Below, in pieces: positions 42,647 to 52,210 of a stretch of 64,000 nt of DNA. Position numbers and translations under genes: made by a program. Position 1 is the first letter of the stretch, and each line of letters begins with the position of its first letter. The notes under the pieces are model-generated. The model saw only the letters and a program-made list of their open reading frames with translations, did no database searches and was not told the origin of the DNA. Source of the DNA: Neoroseomonas terrae (GTDB lineage Bacteria; Pseudomonadota; Alphaproteobacteria; Acetobacterales; Acetobacteraceae); NCBI RefSeq assembly GCF_018129025.1, contig NZ_JAAEDI010000003.1, positions 186,001 to 250,000 of the forward strand, given 5' to 3'.

Positions 42647-44224
42647 CTACGGCGCGATCCGCAAGGACGTCGCCAGCGTGTACTCGTCCGACCGCGGCGC
42701 GTAGGTCAGGCCCTGTCGCGTGGCCCAGATGTTCATCTGGTGGTGGATCGGCAGCACCGGCGCATCTTCCATGGCGACGCGCATGCCCTCACGCCACAGC
42801 GCCTGCCGTTCTGCGGCATCGAGCGCCACGACGGCCCGGCTGTAGATGTCGTCCACCCGCGGGTTGGAATACCCCATGCGATTCACCGTGCCCCAGCCGC
42901 GCGTGCGGTTCTCGCTGAGCAGAACGGGGGCGAAGATGTTGTTCGGCTCATAGGCGGAGGACTGCCAGCCCGTCATGGCCGCGGAAAACTCCCGCCGCGC
43001 CCCGCGCGGGAAGAACACATTCGACGGCAGCGCCTCCACCCGCACCTTGACGCCGATGCGCTGCCAGAAGCCGCCGATCGCCTGCAGGATGCGCTCGTCA
43101 TTCACGTAGCGGTCGTTGGGTCCGGCGAAGCTCAGCGTGAATCCCTCTCCCCATCCTGCCTCGGCGAGCAGCGCGCGCGCCCGGGCGGGGTCGTAGGCAT
43201 CAGGCCCCAAGGCAGGATCCGCGACGCCGAGGCCGATCGCCTGCATCTGCCCGGCGGGCGCTGCGGCGCCTTCCATGATCTGCCGGCTGATCGCCGTCCG
43301 GTCGATCGCGACCGACAGCGCGCGGCGCACGCGTGGGTCGCGCAGCGGGTTGCGGTCCATCGGCCGCCCCTGCGCATCCGCGACACCCGGCGAGGTATCC
43401 CGCGCCACGTCGAAATAGACATAGACGAGCCGTGTGCCCGGGCTGCGCCAGATCGCGACGTTGGAATCGCGTTCCAGCATGGCGAGGTCGCGCGGCGGCA
43501 CGATCTCGATGAGCTGCACGTCGTTCGCCCGCAGCGCCGCTACGCGCGCGCTGTCATTGGCAATGACGCGGAAGGTCACGCGGGAGAACGGCGAGGGCGT
43601 GCCCCGCCAGGCCGGATTGCGCTCGAACACCACGCGCTCGCCCTGGACGTACTGGACCAGGCGGAAGGGGCCGGACCCGATGACGGCGCGGCCGGAATTG
43701 AAATCCTGCGTGCTGGCCTCCCGCGCCACGTGCTCGGGCACGATCATCACCGGGGGGATGTTCTCCGGCAGCAGCGGGGCTGGTCCGTGCGTCAGCAGGC
43801 GGACCGTGTGCGGGCCGACCGCCTCCACGGCACGTACCTGATTGATGTAGATGCTGAGGCGGCCCGGGCTGTTCGGCACGTCGGGGATGCGGGCGAACGT
43901 CGCCGCGACATCGGCGGCCGTGACCGGCTGGCCATCGGAGAAGCGCGCCTGCGGGTTCAGGTGGAAATCCCAGCCGGCGCCGTCGGGCAGCATCTCCCAC
44001 CGCTCGGCCATGGCGGCGATGGTGCGGCTCTGCTCGTCGCGCCAGACCAACGGCTCGAACACGTGCTGCTGCACCATGAAGGACGGCGAGTGGGCGAAGA
44101 AATGCGGATCGAAGCTGGCGGGCGGTGCGCCCAGCGCGATTGTCACCTCGCGCCCCGGTGCCTGCGCGGCCGCTGCCATCGGCAGGCCAAGAGCCAGCAC
44201 GGCAGCCAACATTCCATGACGCAT
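42647..44224 (-). CDS. ABC transporter family-5 substrate-binding protein (peptide/nickel type)
   Basis: A 525-residue periplasmic binding protein. Signal peptide MRHGMLAAVLALGLPMAAAA. SBP_bac_5 features: FVQQ-type opening (SFMVQQHVFEPLVWRDEQS), LNPQARFSDGQPVTAADVAA, and GSGPFRLVQYVQGERVVFER. GGGGAGAA precedes the ATG. Permease and ATPase genes are absent; the downstream neighbour on the same strand is the BKACE gene, so uptake of its substrate or precursor is possible but unproven. Confidence 0.9.
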   Translation of the reverse strand: MRHGMLAAVLALGLPMAAAAQAPGREVTIALGAPPASFDPHFFAHSPSFMVQQHVFEPLVWRDEQSRTIAAMAERWEMLPDGAGWDFHLNPQARFSDGQPVTAADVAATFARIPDVPNSPGRLSIYINQVRAVEAVGPHTVRLLTHGPAPLLPENIPPVMIVPEHVAREASTQDFNSGRAVIGSGPFRLVQYVQGERVVFERNPAWRGTPSPFSRVTFRVIANDSARVAALRANDVQLIEIVPPRDLAMLERDSNVAIWRSPGTRLVYVYFDVARDTSPGVADAQGRPMDRNPLRDPRVRRALSVAIDRTAISRQIMEGAAAPAGQMQAIGLGVADPALGPDAYDPARARALLAEAGWGEGFTLSFAGPNDRYVNDERILQAIGGFWQRIGVKVRVEALPSNVFFPRGARREFSAAMTGWQSSAYEPNNIFAPVLLSENRTRGWGTVNRMGYSNPRVDDIYSRAVVALDAAERQALWREGMRVAMEDAPVLPIHHQMNIWATRQGLTYAPRSDEYTLATSLRIAP

Positions 44225-44389
44225 ATCGCGTTCTCCCCGGACGTTTTCCGTTTCCCGGGGGAAGGCTAGAGCAGATCCCTGTTGGGTGAAATCACCTGGA
44301 TCGGGTGAAGATGCTCGCCAAAACAATGACCTAGCGACACTGCCCTCGGCCGCAGTGAAGAAAAATGGCGCCGGGCAGCGCAAACAGCG

Positions 44390-44429
44390 GGCAAAGAAAA
44401 AGGCGGCCACCCCGGAAGGGCGCCGCCTT
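44390..44429 (-). terminator. Rho-independent terminator of the L28 gene
   Basis: On the minus strand AAGGCGGC pairs with GCCGCCTT (plus-strand arms 44,400-44,407 and 44,422-44,429), followed by TTTTCTTT. It lies 22 bases after the L28 stop. Confidence 0.9.
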
Positions 44430-44451
44430 GTCAGGCTCCCGGTCGGGCCGC

Positions 44452-44745
44452 TTACGCGGCCTTCTTCGCCTGCGCGCGCTCGATGCGACGCTTCAGGGTA
44501 ATCGCCTCGGTCGGCAGGCGCCGATCCGGCGTGCCGAGCAGGAAGCTGTCGAGGCCGCCATTGTGCTCGATCGTGCGGATGCCGTTGGTGGACAGGCGCA
44601 TCTGCACCTGCATGCCAAGCACGTCCGACCAGAAGGAGGTCTCCTGCAGGTTCGGCAGGAAGCGCCGGCGGGTCTTGTTGTTGGCGTGGCTGACGTTGTT
44701 GCCCGTCAGGACGCCCTTGCCGGTGATGCCGCAGCGGCGGGCCAT
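44452..44745 (-). CDS. rpmB: 50S ribosomal protein L28
   Basis: A 97-residue L28: [49 protein letters not shown]. Length and start are typical of alphaproteobacteria. Component of the large ribosomal subunit. It stands alone with its own terminator. Confidence 0.97.
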   Translation of the reverse strand: MARRCGITGKGVLTGNNVSHANNKTRRRFLPNLQETSFWSDVLGMQVQMRLSTNGIRTIEHNGGLDSFLLGTPDRRLPTEAITLKRRIERAQAKKAA

Positions 44746-44857
44746 GGTGGTATTCCCGAAACGATCAGGGCGCGCAGACAGGGCCCGCGCGCGGGTGGAA
44801 GCGATGAAGGCGCGGCTTTTGGCCCAGTCCGGCGCCGCCGTCAAGCCTTCCGGGCCG

Positions 44858-45115
44858 TCAGGCCCGGTTCGGGCCGCCCTGCTCGCGGGCCTCGTTCAGC
44901 TCGCCGCTCTCGACGGAGGCCAGGGCGTTGCGCAGCACGGCGGCGACGGAACGGTCGTCCATCGTCCGCGCCAGAAGGCCCAGCGCGCCGCCCAGCAATG
45001 CCGAGGCGATGGAGATCGGCGCGATCTTCTGCTCCATCATGTACTCGATCGCCTTGTCGACGACCGAACCGGCGTGGCTCAGATCCTCGGGGGCCATGTC
45101 CGCGGGGTCCTGCAT
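44858..45115 (-). CDS. Small conserved protein with hydrophobic segment
   Basis: An 85-residue protein, [20 protein letters not shown], with one possibly amphipathic or membrane-associated stretch ([18 protein letters not shown]). A GAGGAGTGAAG site precedes the ATG. It lies between the ABC exporter gene and the L28 gene on the same strand. No family recognised; likely lineage-specific. Confidence 0.7.
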   Translation of the reverse strand: MQDPADMAPEDLSHAGSVVDKAIEYMMEQKIAPISIASALLGGALGLLARTMDDRSVAAVLRNALASVESGELNEAREQGGPNRA

Positions 45116-45186
45116 GCGGCTTCACTCCTCAGTCTTTCATCGAAGATTGGAACAGGCGGGGCGCGATGTAACCCCCGACCGGTCGG

Positions 45187-47052
45187 TCAGGCGATGGTCT
45201 CGCCCAGCCGGCCGCTGCGCGGGCGGGCCAGATCGGCCTCCGCCTGGGCGCGGGCGGCGGCCTCGGCGGCCGCGACCGCCTGGGCCTGGCGGCGCCACAT
45301 CTCGGCATAGAGGCCGTCCTCGGCGATCAGGCTGGCATGAGTGCCGCGTTCGGCGATGCGGCCATCCTGCAGCACGATGATCTCGTCCGCCTCAACCACG
45401 GTGGAAAGCCGATGGGCGATGACCAGCGTCGTGCGGTTGCGGGAGACGTCGCGCAATGCCGCCTGGATCTCCTGCTCGGTGCGGGTGTCGAGCGCCGAGG
45501 TCGCCTCGTCCAGAATCAGGATGCGCGGGTCCTTGAGGATGGTGCGGGCGATCGCGACGCGCTGCTTCTCGCCGCCCGAGAGCTTCAGCCCCCGCTCACC
45601 CACGCGCGTGGCGTAGCCGTCCGGCAGGCGCATCACGAAGTCATGCACCTGGGCGTGGCGGGCGGCTTCCTCGACCTCGGCATCCGTGGCGCCGGGGCGG
45701 CCATAGGCGATGTTGTAGCGGATGGTGTCGTTGAACAGCACGGTGTCCTGCGGCACGACGCCGATCGCCTGCCGCAGCGATGCCTGAGTCACGCCGCGCA
45801 CATCCTGCCCATCCACTCGCACGGCACCGCCCGTCGCGTCGTAGAAACGGAACAGCAACCGGGAGACGGTGGATTTCCCCGCCCCCGTTGGCCCGACGAT
45901 CGCGAGCATCCGCCCGGGCGGCACGGTGAAGGACACGCCCTTCAGGATGACGCGGTCGGGGCGGTAGCCGAAGCGGACATCCTCGAAGCGGATCTCGCCC
46001 GGGCCCCTGGCGAGCGGGGGCGCGCCGGGTGCGTCCTGCACCTCGGCCGGCACGGATAGCAGGCGGAACATCTCCTCCATGTCCGTCAGCCCCTGCTTGA
46101 TCTCGCGATAGGCGAAGCCGAGGATGTTCAGCGGCTGATAGAGTTGCAGCAGGTAGGCGTTGACCATCACGAGGTCGCCGACCGTCATGTGGCCCTGCGC
46201 GATGTTCCGTCCGGCCAGCAGCATCGTCACTGTCAGGCCGAGCGCCATGATCAGCGCCTGGCCGGCGTTCAGAAGGTTCAGCGTTATCTCGGACCGCACA
46301 TAGGCGCGCTCGTAGCGCGTCAGACTGTCCTCGTAGCGGCGCGCCTCATGCGTCTCGTTGTTGAAGTATTTGACCGTCTCGTAGTTCAGCAGGCTGTCCA
46401 CCGCCTTGGTGTTCGCCTCCTCATCGGTCTCGTTCATCGTGCGGCGGAAGCGCAGGCGCCAATTGGTGAATAGCAGGGTGAACACGACATAGCCCGCGAT
46501 GGTGCCGAGCATCACCAGCGCGAAGGATGCCGCGAACAGCCACCACAGGATGATCGCGACGAGCAGGATCTCGACGATGGTCGGGATGATGTTGAACAGC
46601 AGGAAGTTCAGCGAGGTGGCGATGCCGCGGACGCCGCGCTCGATCACGCGGGACAGACCGCCCGTCGCGCGATCCATGTGGAAGCGCATCGACAGCGCGT
46701 GCATGTGCTCGAACACCTCGAGCGCGACGCGCCGCGCCGCGCGCGCCTGGACCTTGGCAAAGACGGCGTTGCGCAATTCCCCGAACGCGGCGGCCAGCAC
46801 GCGCATCAGCCCGTAGCAGAGCAGCAGCGCGACCGGCACGGTCAGCGCCGCGCCCACCCCCGATTGCGGCGCCAGCGCATCCACTGCGCGGGCGTACAGC
46901 ATCGGCACGACCACGTTGGCGGCCTTCGCCGCGGCCAGCAGCACCAGCGCGCCGACGACGCGGATGCGGAGCTCCGTTTCGCCCTTCGGCCACAGATAAG
47001 GGGCGATGCGCAGCAGGGCGCGCAGGTGGTTCTCTCGGGTGGCGGCAGGCAC
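45187..47052 (-). CDS. ATM1-type ABC exporter (half transporter)
   Basis: A 621-residue half transporter. The six-helix membrane domain (about 25-330) contains the ATM1-type segment NYETVKYFNNETHEARRYED. The nucleotide-binding domain has Walker A GPTGAGKST, signature LSGGEKQR, Walker B ILILDEATSALD and H-loop IAHRLSTV. Relatives export glutathione-linked metal or sulfur compounds in mitochondria and alphaproteobacteria. It would work as a homodimer in the inner membrane. Substrate inferred only from family. Confidence 0.93.
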   Translation of the reverse strand: MPAATRENHLRALLRIAPYLWPKGETELRIRVVGALVLLAAAKAANVVVPMLYARAVDALAPQSGVGAALTVPVALLLCYGLMRVLAAAFGELRNAVFAKVQARAARRVALEVFEHMHALSMRFHMDRATGGLSRVIERGVRGIATSLNFLLFNIIPTIVEILLVAIILWWLFAASFALVMLGTIAGYVVFTLLFTNWRLRFRRTMNETDEEANTKAVDSLLNYETVKYFNNETHEARRYEDSLTRYERAYVRSEITLNLLNAGQALIMALGLTVTMLLAGRNIAQGHMTVGDLVMVNAYLLQLYQPLNILGFAYREIKQGLTDMEEMFRLLSVPAEVQDAPGAPPLARGPGEIRFEDVRFGYRPDRVILKGVSFTVPPGRMLAIVGPTGAGKSTVSRLLFRFYDATGGAVRVDGQDVRGVTQASLRQAIGVVPQDTVLFNDTIRYNIAYGRPGATDAEVEEAARHAQVHDFVMRLPDGYATRVGERGLKLSGGEKQRVAIARTILKDPRILILDEATSALDTRTEQEIQAALRDVSRNRTTLVIAHRLSTVVEADEIIVLQDGRIAERGTHASLIAEDGLYAEMWRRQAQAVAAAEAAARAQAEADLARPRSGRLGETIA

Positions 47053-47310
47053 GCGGTCGGATGCTCCCGGTCAGGCCCCCGCAGATGGGGCCGCGGCGCG
47101 GAAAGAGAAGCGCCCGCGGCGCATGGGCGCCATATGCGCTCCGGACGCAAGGGCGCGATGGCTTTCCTGCGTCCGTCCCGGCGCGACCCTGGCCTATGGG
47201 GCATCCGCCGCCCCTGAAACACTGCGTTGCGGCCAGGGTAGCTGATCACGATAATGCCGAGCCATGATCGTCCTTCCCGCCGCCCGCCCGGCGCCTGTCC
47301 CCCCGAGCCC

Positions 47311-48063
47311 ATGACCCCTGAACTCCAGGCCAAGCAGCAGCGCATCGCGGCCCTCGCCGGCCCGATCCGTCCGATCGCGGGCAACTACGCGATCGCGGCG
47401 ACAACCGCGATCAAGATCACCCGCTCGCTGATCGCGCATGGCGCGTCGAACCAGATCGCACCCTTCTCGGGCGGCAGCTGGGGTGGGCAGGTGCCGGCCG
47501 GCGGCCCGCGCCAGCTGCGCAGCTTCGACCGGCCGGAGAAGAAGCCCGACGATCCCTTCGCGATCCGCCGACTCGGTGCGGAGCTCGACCGCTGGTTCAC
47601 TTCCACCGTCCGCACCAACCAGGTCGATACCGCGGTCGGGGAACTGGACTATGACGAGGCGCACGCCATGCGGCTGCCGGTCACGGACCCCTACCGGCTG
47701 GACCATGTGGACGAGGTCGCGGCGGAGGCGATCCGCCACGGCGCCGGGAATTGCGGCTACATCGCCTCGACCACCTTCGCGCTGCTGCACCACGCGGGGG
47801 TGGCGCCGATCGACCTGATCCTGATCCTGCCGCGCAGCGGGCCGCGCTACTTCCGCAACCACACCGTCGCCGTCGTCGGCATCCCTGACGTCTCCGGCAA
47901 CCAGAAGGAGCCGCCCTTCGAGCAATGGGCCGACGTCGCGATGCTAGCGGATGCGTGGGAGGAGGAGCGGAGCGTCCCGGCCTCGCTGCTGAACGGGCGC
48001 TGGCCGTATGAAAGCTACCACTACCTTTCCTATTCCCGGGTTCCGCCGCCGCGTCGCGGCTGA
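47311..48063 (+). CDS. Hypothetical protein with transglutaminase/papain-like Cys-His-Asp spacing
   Basis: A protein of about 250 residues, or 269 if the upstream ATG at 47,254 is used; neither has a clear ribosome site. Candidate catalytic residues are Cys148 in GAGNCGYIAS, His184 in FRNHTVAVVG and Asp208 in EQWADVAML, an order and spacing that fit transglutaminase-like folds. No signal peptide. It is followed closely by the Nudix gene. The fold is my inference, not a recognised family match. Confidence 0.6.
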   Translation: MTPELQAKQQRIAALAGPIRPIAGNYAIAATTAIKITRSLIAHGASNQIAPFSGGSWGGQVPAGGPRQLRSFDRPEKKPDDPFAIRRLGAELDRWFTSTVRTNQVDTAVGELDYDEAHAMRLPVTDPYRLDHVDEVAAEAIRHGAGNCGYIASTTFALLHHAGVAPIDLILILPRSGPRYFRNHTVAVVGIPDVSGNQKEPPFEQWADVAMLADAWEEERSVPASLLNGRWPYESYHYLSYSRVPPPRRG

Positions 48064-48081
48064 CCGCATGACCGAGGCCGC

Positions 48082-48936
48082 ATGCCCGACCCCGCCTTCC
48101 AGCGCCACATCGACGCCTGCAACAACATCGGCTCTCCCGCGGGCCTGATCCCCTTCCGCATGGGCGCGGCGCAGGTCGGCTGGGTATCGCCGGAACTCGC
48201 CAAGGCGCTGACCTTCCGCCCGCGCGACTTCCACTTCGACCGTGACGGCGTCGCGCTGGCGGCGCGGCTGCGCAGCCCCGGCATGCGCGGCGAGGCGCTC
48301 GCACAGGCGTTGCCCACCCTCGCCGCCGGCGGCTTCCTGCGCATCCGCGGGGAGGCTTTCGACGTGCGCGAGACCACCGCCGGGCCGACCCTCGCCACCA
48401 TTGACCGTGGCGCGCTGCCGGCCTTCGGCATCATGTCCCAGGGTGTGCACGTCAACGGGCTGGTGCGGCGGGCGGACGGGCTGCATGTTTGGGTCGGCCA
48501 TCGGTCGCCGCACAAGGCCGTCGCCCCGGGCCAGATCGACAACATCGTCGCCGGCGGCATCCCGGCGGGCCTGTCGCCCACCGAATGCCTGGTCAAGGAA
48601 GCCGACGAGGAAGCCAAGCTGTCGGCGGGTCTCGCCGCCGGTGCCCGCGCGGTCGGCCGCGTCTCCTATGTCATGGCGAATGCCGAGGGGCTCCGCCGCG
48701 ACGTACTGCATTGCTACGACCTCGACATCCCCGAAGGCGTGGTGCCCCAGCCCAACGACGACGAGGTCGAGCGCTTCGAGCTGTGGCCCGCCGCCCGGCT
48801 CATCGAGGCGGTGCGCGCGACCGACAACGTGAAGTTCAACGTCAACCTCGTGCTCATCGACCTGTTCCTGCGCGAGGGGCTGATTCACGACCCGGATGGC
48901 CTGCTGCGGGCGGGGCTCGACCAGGGGCCGGACTGA
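48082..48936 (+). CDS. Nudix hydrolase with DUF4743 N-terminal domain
   Basis: A 284-residue protein. Residues about 1-115 resemble the DUF4743 domain found with thiamin-pyrophosphokinase-related Nudix enzymes. The Nudix box is GGIPAGLSPTECLVKEADEE, near 154-173. Family members hydrolyse oxidised or damaged thiamine diphosphate analogues in yeast and plants; the bacterial substrate is inferred. It lies 18 bases after the Cys-His-Asp protein gene, probably cotranscribed. Confidence 0.9.
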   Translation: MPDPAFQRHIDACNNIGSPAGLIPFRMGAAQVGWVSPELAKALTFRPRDFHFDRDGVALAARLRSPGMRGEALAQALPTLAAGGFLRIRGEAFDVRETTAGPTLATIDRGALPAFGIMSQGVHVNGLVRRADGLHVWVGHRSPHKAVAPGQIDNIVAGGIPAGLSPTECLVKEADEEAKLSAGLAAGARAVGRVSYVMANAEGLRRDVLHCYDLDIPEGVVPQPNDDEVERFELWPAARLIEAVRATDNVKFNVNLVLIDLFLREGLIHDPDGLLRAGLDQGPD

Positions 48937-49107
48937 CGCGGTCACGCGGCGGCTGGTCAATGCTTCGGCAACCCTGCCGGCCACATCCTGGCCGCGTGGT
49001 CCGCCGCATCGGAATGCAACCGCGGTGGGCTGGACTCAGGCCCGCGCCGGCGGCCCAATGACCGCCCATGCGCTCCGCCATGGCGGGACGCCTCATCGAG
49101 AGACGAC

Positions 49108-50304
49108 ATGACCGCGATCCCCACCCTGACCCGCCTGGCCCTGTTCGCCTCCGTCGCGCTGCTGCCGGCCTGCGGTATGACCCTCGAACGCACCGACCGC
49201 ATCCAGGCGCTGGAACGCAGCCTCGCCGAGGCGGAAGCGCGCAGCCGCACCCTGACCGGCCAGGTGGAGACGTTGGAGCAGACGCTCGCCAGCGAACGCC
49301 GTGCCCGCGGCGACCTGACGGCCATGGAACGCCGCCTGTCTCGCGCGCAGGCCGATCTCGGCGCCGCCCACCGCGGCCGCGGCACGGCGGAACAGGAGGC
49401 GGCTGTCCTGGCGCAACGCGTCGCCGAGGAGGAACGGCGGCTCGCCGGCCTGCAGGGTGAGGCCGGGCAGTCCCAGCGCGAGCTCGACCAGCGGCGCGCC
49501 GGCGTCGCGGCGGCCGAGACGCGCCTTGCCGGGTTGCGCGACCAGATGAACGGCGAGGAACGGCGGCTCGGGGCGCTGCGCGGCGACATCGGCGCCTCCG
49601 AGGCTCGGCTTGCGGCAATGGGTGGCCGCAATGCGGAGGAGGAGCAGCGCGGCAACACGCTGCGCGCCGCGGCCGCAGCGGCCGAGCGGCGGCTGGCCGA
49701 ACTCAATGCCAGCGCCGGGGCGGAGGAGCGGCGTCTTGCCGAGCTGCGGCTGCGCAGCGCCGAGCAGAGCACCCGCATCAGCGAGCAGGAGGCGCGGCTG
49801 AACGCGGCGCGCGAAGCGGCGAACGCGGCCCAGGTGGAGGCGGCGGCGCGCCGGCAGGCGGTGACGCAGCTCGATGGCGAGGTCGCGCGGCTGACGACCC
49901 AGCGGGAGCGCGCGACGGCGGAGCTGCGCGGCCTGCAGACGCGCGCGACGGAATTGCGCGCGACGGTGGCCGAGACCGAGCAGCGCCTGGTCCAGTTGCG
50001 GGAAAGCGCGACGGCCGAGGAGCACCGCATCGCCACACTGCGCGAGCAGGTCCAGACTGCCGAACGCCAGCGGGCCGAGGCCGCCACGCAGACCGCGGCG
50101 GTGCGCAACGAGGTCGCCGCCGCCGAACGGCGCCGCGCCGAGCTTGCGGGGCAGGTGGCCGCGGCGGAGGCCCGACTGACCGAGCGTCGCTCCGAGCTGA
50201 ATGACATCGAGACCCGTCTGCGTGTTGCGCGGGATGCGATGCAGGGCTCGCCCGTCACCGTCATCGCGCCGGTACCCGACGCGCCGGCCGCCGCACCGCG
50301 CTGA
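49108..50304 (+). CDS. Coiled-coil lipoprotein
   Basis: A 398-residue protein. N-terminal signal with lipobox LLPAC (cysteine at 22), then almost pure Ala/Arg/Glu-rich coiled coil from residue 30 to 385 (for example LAEAEARSRTLTGQVETLEQ). It would be anchored in a membrane and extend into the periplasm. No catalytic domain. Repetitive composition produces long open frames on the other strand, which are artefacts. Confidence 0.8.
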   Translation: MTAIPTLTRLALFASVALLPACGMTLERTDRIQALERSLAEAEARSRTLTGQVETLEQTLASERRARGDLTAMERRLSRAQADLGAAHRGRGTAEQEAAVLAQRVAEEERRLAGLQGEAGQSQRELDQRRAGVAAAETRLAGLRDQMNGEERRLGALRGDIGASEARLAAMGGRNAEEEQRGNTLRAAAAAAERRLAELNASAGAEERRLAELRLRSAEQSTRISEQEARLNAAREAANAAQVEAAARRQAVTQLDGEVARLTTQRERATAELRGLQTRATELRATVAETEQRLVQLRESATAEEHRIATLREQVQTAERQRAEAATQTAAVRNEVAAAERRRAELAGQVAAAEARLTERRSELNDIETRLRVARDAMQGSPVTVIAPVPDAPAAAPR

Positions 50305-50649
50305 CGGCACGGCGTTACCGCGCGGCGAGTGCGCGGTGCCAGTCGATCAGCGGCGCGGCGGAAGCCCGCGCCCAGGGGGCGGGCTTCATGTGATCAGCGC
50401 CGGGATGGACCTGCAAGGTGCGTCGGCCGGCGCCCGGCGACGGTGACACAGGTGCCGAGCAGCCCGAATGGGCGAAGTCGCGCACCGGGTCATAGGGCAG
50501 GCGGCGATAAAGGACGGCGTCCGCAGCATGCGAGGCGACGAGCCATGTGAAGCGCTTCCCTTCATATGGTCGGCGGGCCGTCCTGTGCGTTGGGCGTGAG
50601 CCGCAGAGGAAGGTATCCTGCGCGGTACCAGGAACAAGGGGCAGTGCGG
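50305..50649. other. Gap without a supported gene
   Basis: No gene seen. The open frame of the next gene extends into this stretch, but its signal peptide marks the true start at 50,650. Confidence 0.5.
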
Positions 50650-50982
50650 ATGCGGCGCTTCGCGATGGTTGTCGCCCTCGCGCTCGGCGGTCCGGCCGTG
50701 GCGCAGGACCTGCCGCCCGATGCGCTTCGCGCCTATTGGGTAGGTGTGGCGCATGCGATGCTCATGCAGGCGGCACCGTGCTCCCGGCGCGCGGCGGAGA
50801 ACGAGGCGCTGCAGGCCATGATGCAGGAGGCTTACGCGCGCATCCATGGCCGGCCGGAACAGGAGCAGGCCTTCGCGCGCGGCGTGTCGATCACGCAGGT
50901 GCAGCAGCGCTACATCGGGCGGTCGGACCCGGTGGCGTGCAACGAGATCCGCAGCATCCTGACGAACTTCCTCCGGAACTGA
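50650..50982 (+). CDS. Small secreted hypothetical protein
   Basis: A 110-residue protein with signal peptide MRRFAMVVALALGGPAVAQ and a mature part of about 91 residues, mostly helical, with two cysteines (APCSRRA and VACNEI) that may form a disulfide. No family recognised. Convergent with the Bug-type gene. Confidence 0.65.
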   Translation: MRRFAMVVALALGGPAVAQDLPPDALRAYWVGVAHAMLMQAAPCSRRAAENEALQAMMQEAYARIHGRPEQEQAFARGVSITQVQQRYIGRSDPVACNEIRSILTNFLRN

Positions 50983-50998
50983 CCGGCGGCGACTGTCG

Positions 50999-51970
50999 TC
51001 AGCTTGGCTCGATGCCCGCGGCGCGGATCAGCGGCTGCCACTTCGCCGCATCGGCCGCGAGTTGCGCGGCCATTCCCTCCGGCGTCGTCGGCCAGGCATC
51101 GAGGCCGCGCTGGCGAAAGCCTGCCGCCAGCGCCGGATCGACGAGCGCGGCGCGGACCACTTCCGCCAGCCGTGCGCGGATGGGCGCGGGCGTGCCCCTC
51201 GGGACGACGATGCCGTCCCAGTTCAGCACCTCGAAATCCGGCAGGCCGGCTTCGATCATGGTCGGCACGGACGGCAGGTCGGTCGTGGCGCGTGTGCGCG
51301 TCGCCACGCCCAGTGCGCGGATGGTGCCGGCCTGCACATGCGTCAGCACGGTGCCCATGGGGGAGAAGCCGAAATCGTGCTCGCCCGCCACGAGGGCGAG
51401 CATCTGCGGCCCACCGCCGCGATAGGGCACGGGCACTGTCTTCGTGCCGGCGATGTGGTCGAACAGGATTCCGCAGAGATGGCCGGGCGAACCGACGCCG
51501 CCGGTGCCGTAGCTGATCGTCTCAGGCCGTGCCTTTGCCGCGGCGACGATATCGGCGACCGAACGAAAGGGCCGGTTGGCCGGTACGACGAGGACGTTCA
51601 CGGCATTGAACAGCATCGAGACCGGCAAGAGATCCGTCGCCGGGTCGAAGCCCATGTTGCGTACCAGCGCCGGATTGACGGCGAGCGTGCCCATGTTGGC
51701 GGAGCCGATGGTGCTGCCGTCCGGCGCAGCGCGAGCCACTTCAAGCGCGCCCAGATTGCCGCCGGCGCCCGGCCGGTTGTCGATCACGACCGGCTGGCCG
51801 AGCGAGGCCTGCAGCACGGGCTGGAGGATGCGCACGGCGGCGTCCGATGCGCCACCGGGCGGGAAGCCCAGAACGAGCCGGACGGGCCGGGTCGGTGTCC
51901 ATGCCTGGGAAAGGGCGGGACGGGCCAGGGAGCTGCCGGCGAGACCGGCAAGGAGGGAGCGGCGCTGCAT
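50999..51970 (-). CDS. Tripartite tricarboxylate transporter (Bug-type) substrate-binding protein
   Basis: A 323-residue binding protein. Signal MQRRSLLAGLAGSSLARPAL. Family motifs: RLVLGFPPGGASDAAVRIL, VVIDNRPGAGGNLGALEVAR, PDGSTIG, and VPYRGGGPQMLALVAGEHD. It lies downstream of the UbiD 1 gene on the same strand, so it may bind an aromatic acid used by that locus; this is inference from position. No TctA/TctB genes nearby. Confidence 0.9.
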   Translation of the reverse strand: MQRRSLLAGLAGSSLARPALSQAWTPTRPVRLVLGFPPGGASDAAVRILQPVLQASLGQPVVIDNRPGAGGNLGALEVARAAPDGSTIGSANMGTLAVNPALVRNMGFDPATDLLPVSMLFNAVNVLVVPANRPFRSVADIVAAAKARPETISYGTGGVGSPGHLCGILFDHIAGTKTVPVPYRGGGPQMLALVAGEHDFGFSPMGTVLTHVQAGTIRALGVATRTRATTDLPSVPTMIEAGLPDFEVLNWDGIVVPRGTPAPIRARLAEVVRAALVDPALAAGFRQRGLDAWPTTPEGMAAQLAADAAKWQPLIRAAGIEPS

Positions 51971-52210
51971 CCGGTATCCTAAGCAGGAATCGGACCAATC
52001 AGGAATCGGATCGATACAGAATCGGAGGCGGCATCGTGGACAAGAGGTCCAATGAGCATTCCTCCGGCGCGGCGCGCTTCGGAGCTGAACTTCGGGATGA
52101 AGCCCGGCACTGATGCGTCGGACTTCAAGCGGCCTCGGCCAGCCGTCTCGGCGGCAGGCCTGTCGAAAGGAGCGGCCGCGGCAAGTTGCCGCGGGGGCGC
52201 TCAGCAAAAC

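Noticed and set aside
41507-44269. A 920-codon open frame on the plus strand
   Set aside because: Antisense to the BKACE and family-5 binding-protein genes; composition is that of a high-GC shadow frame.
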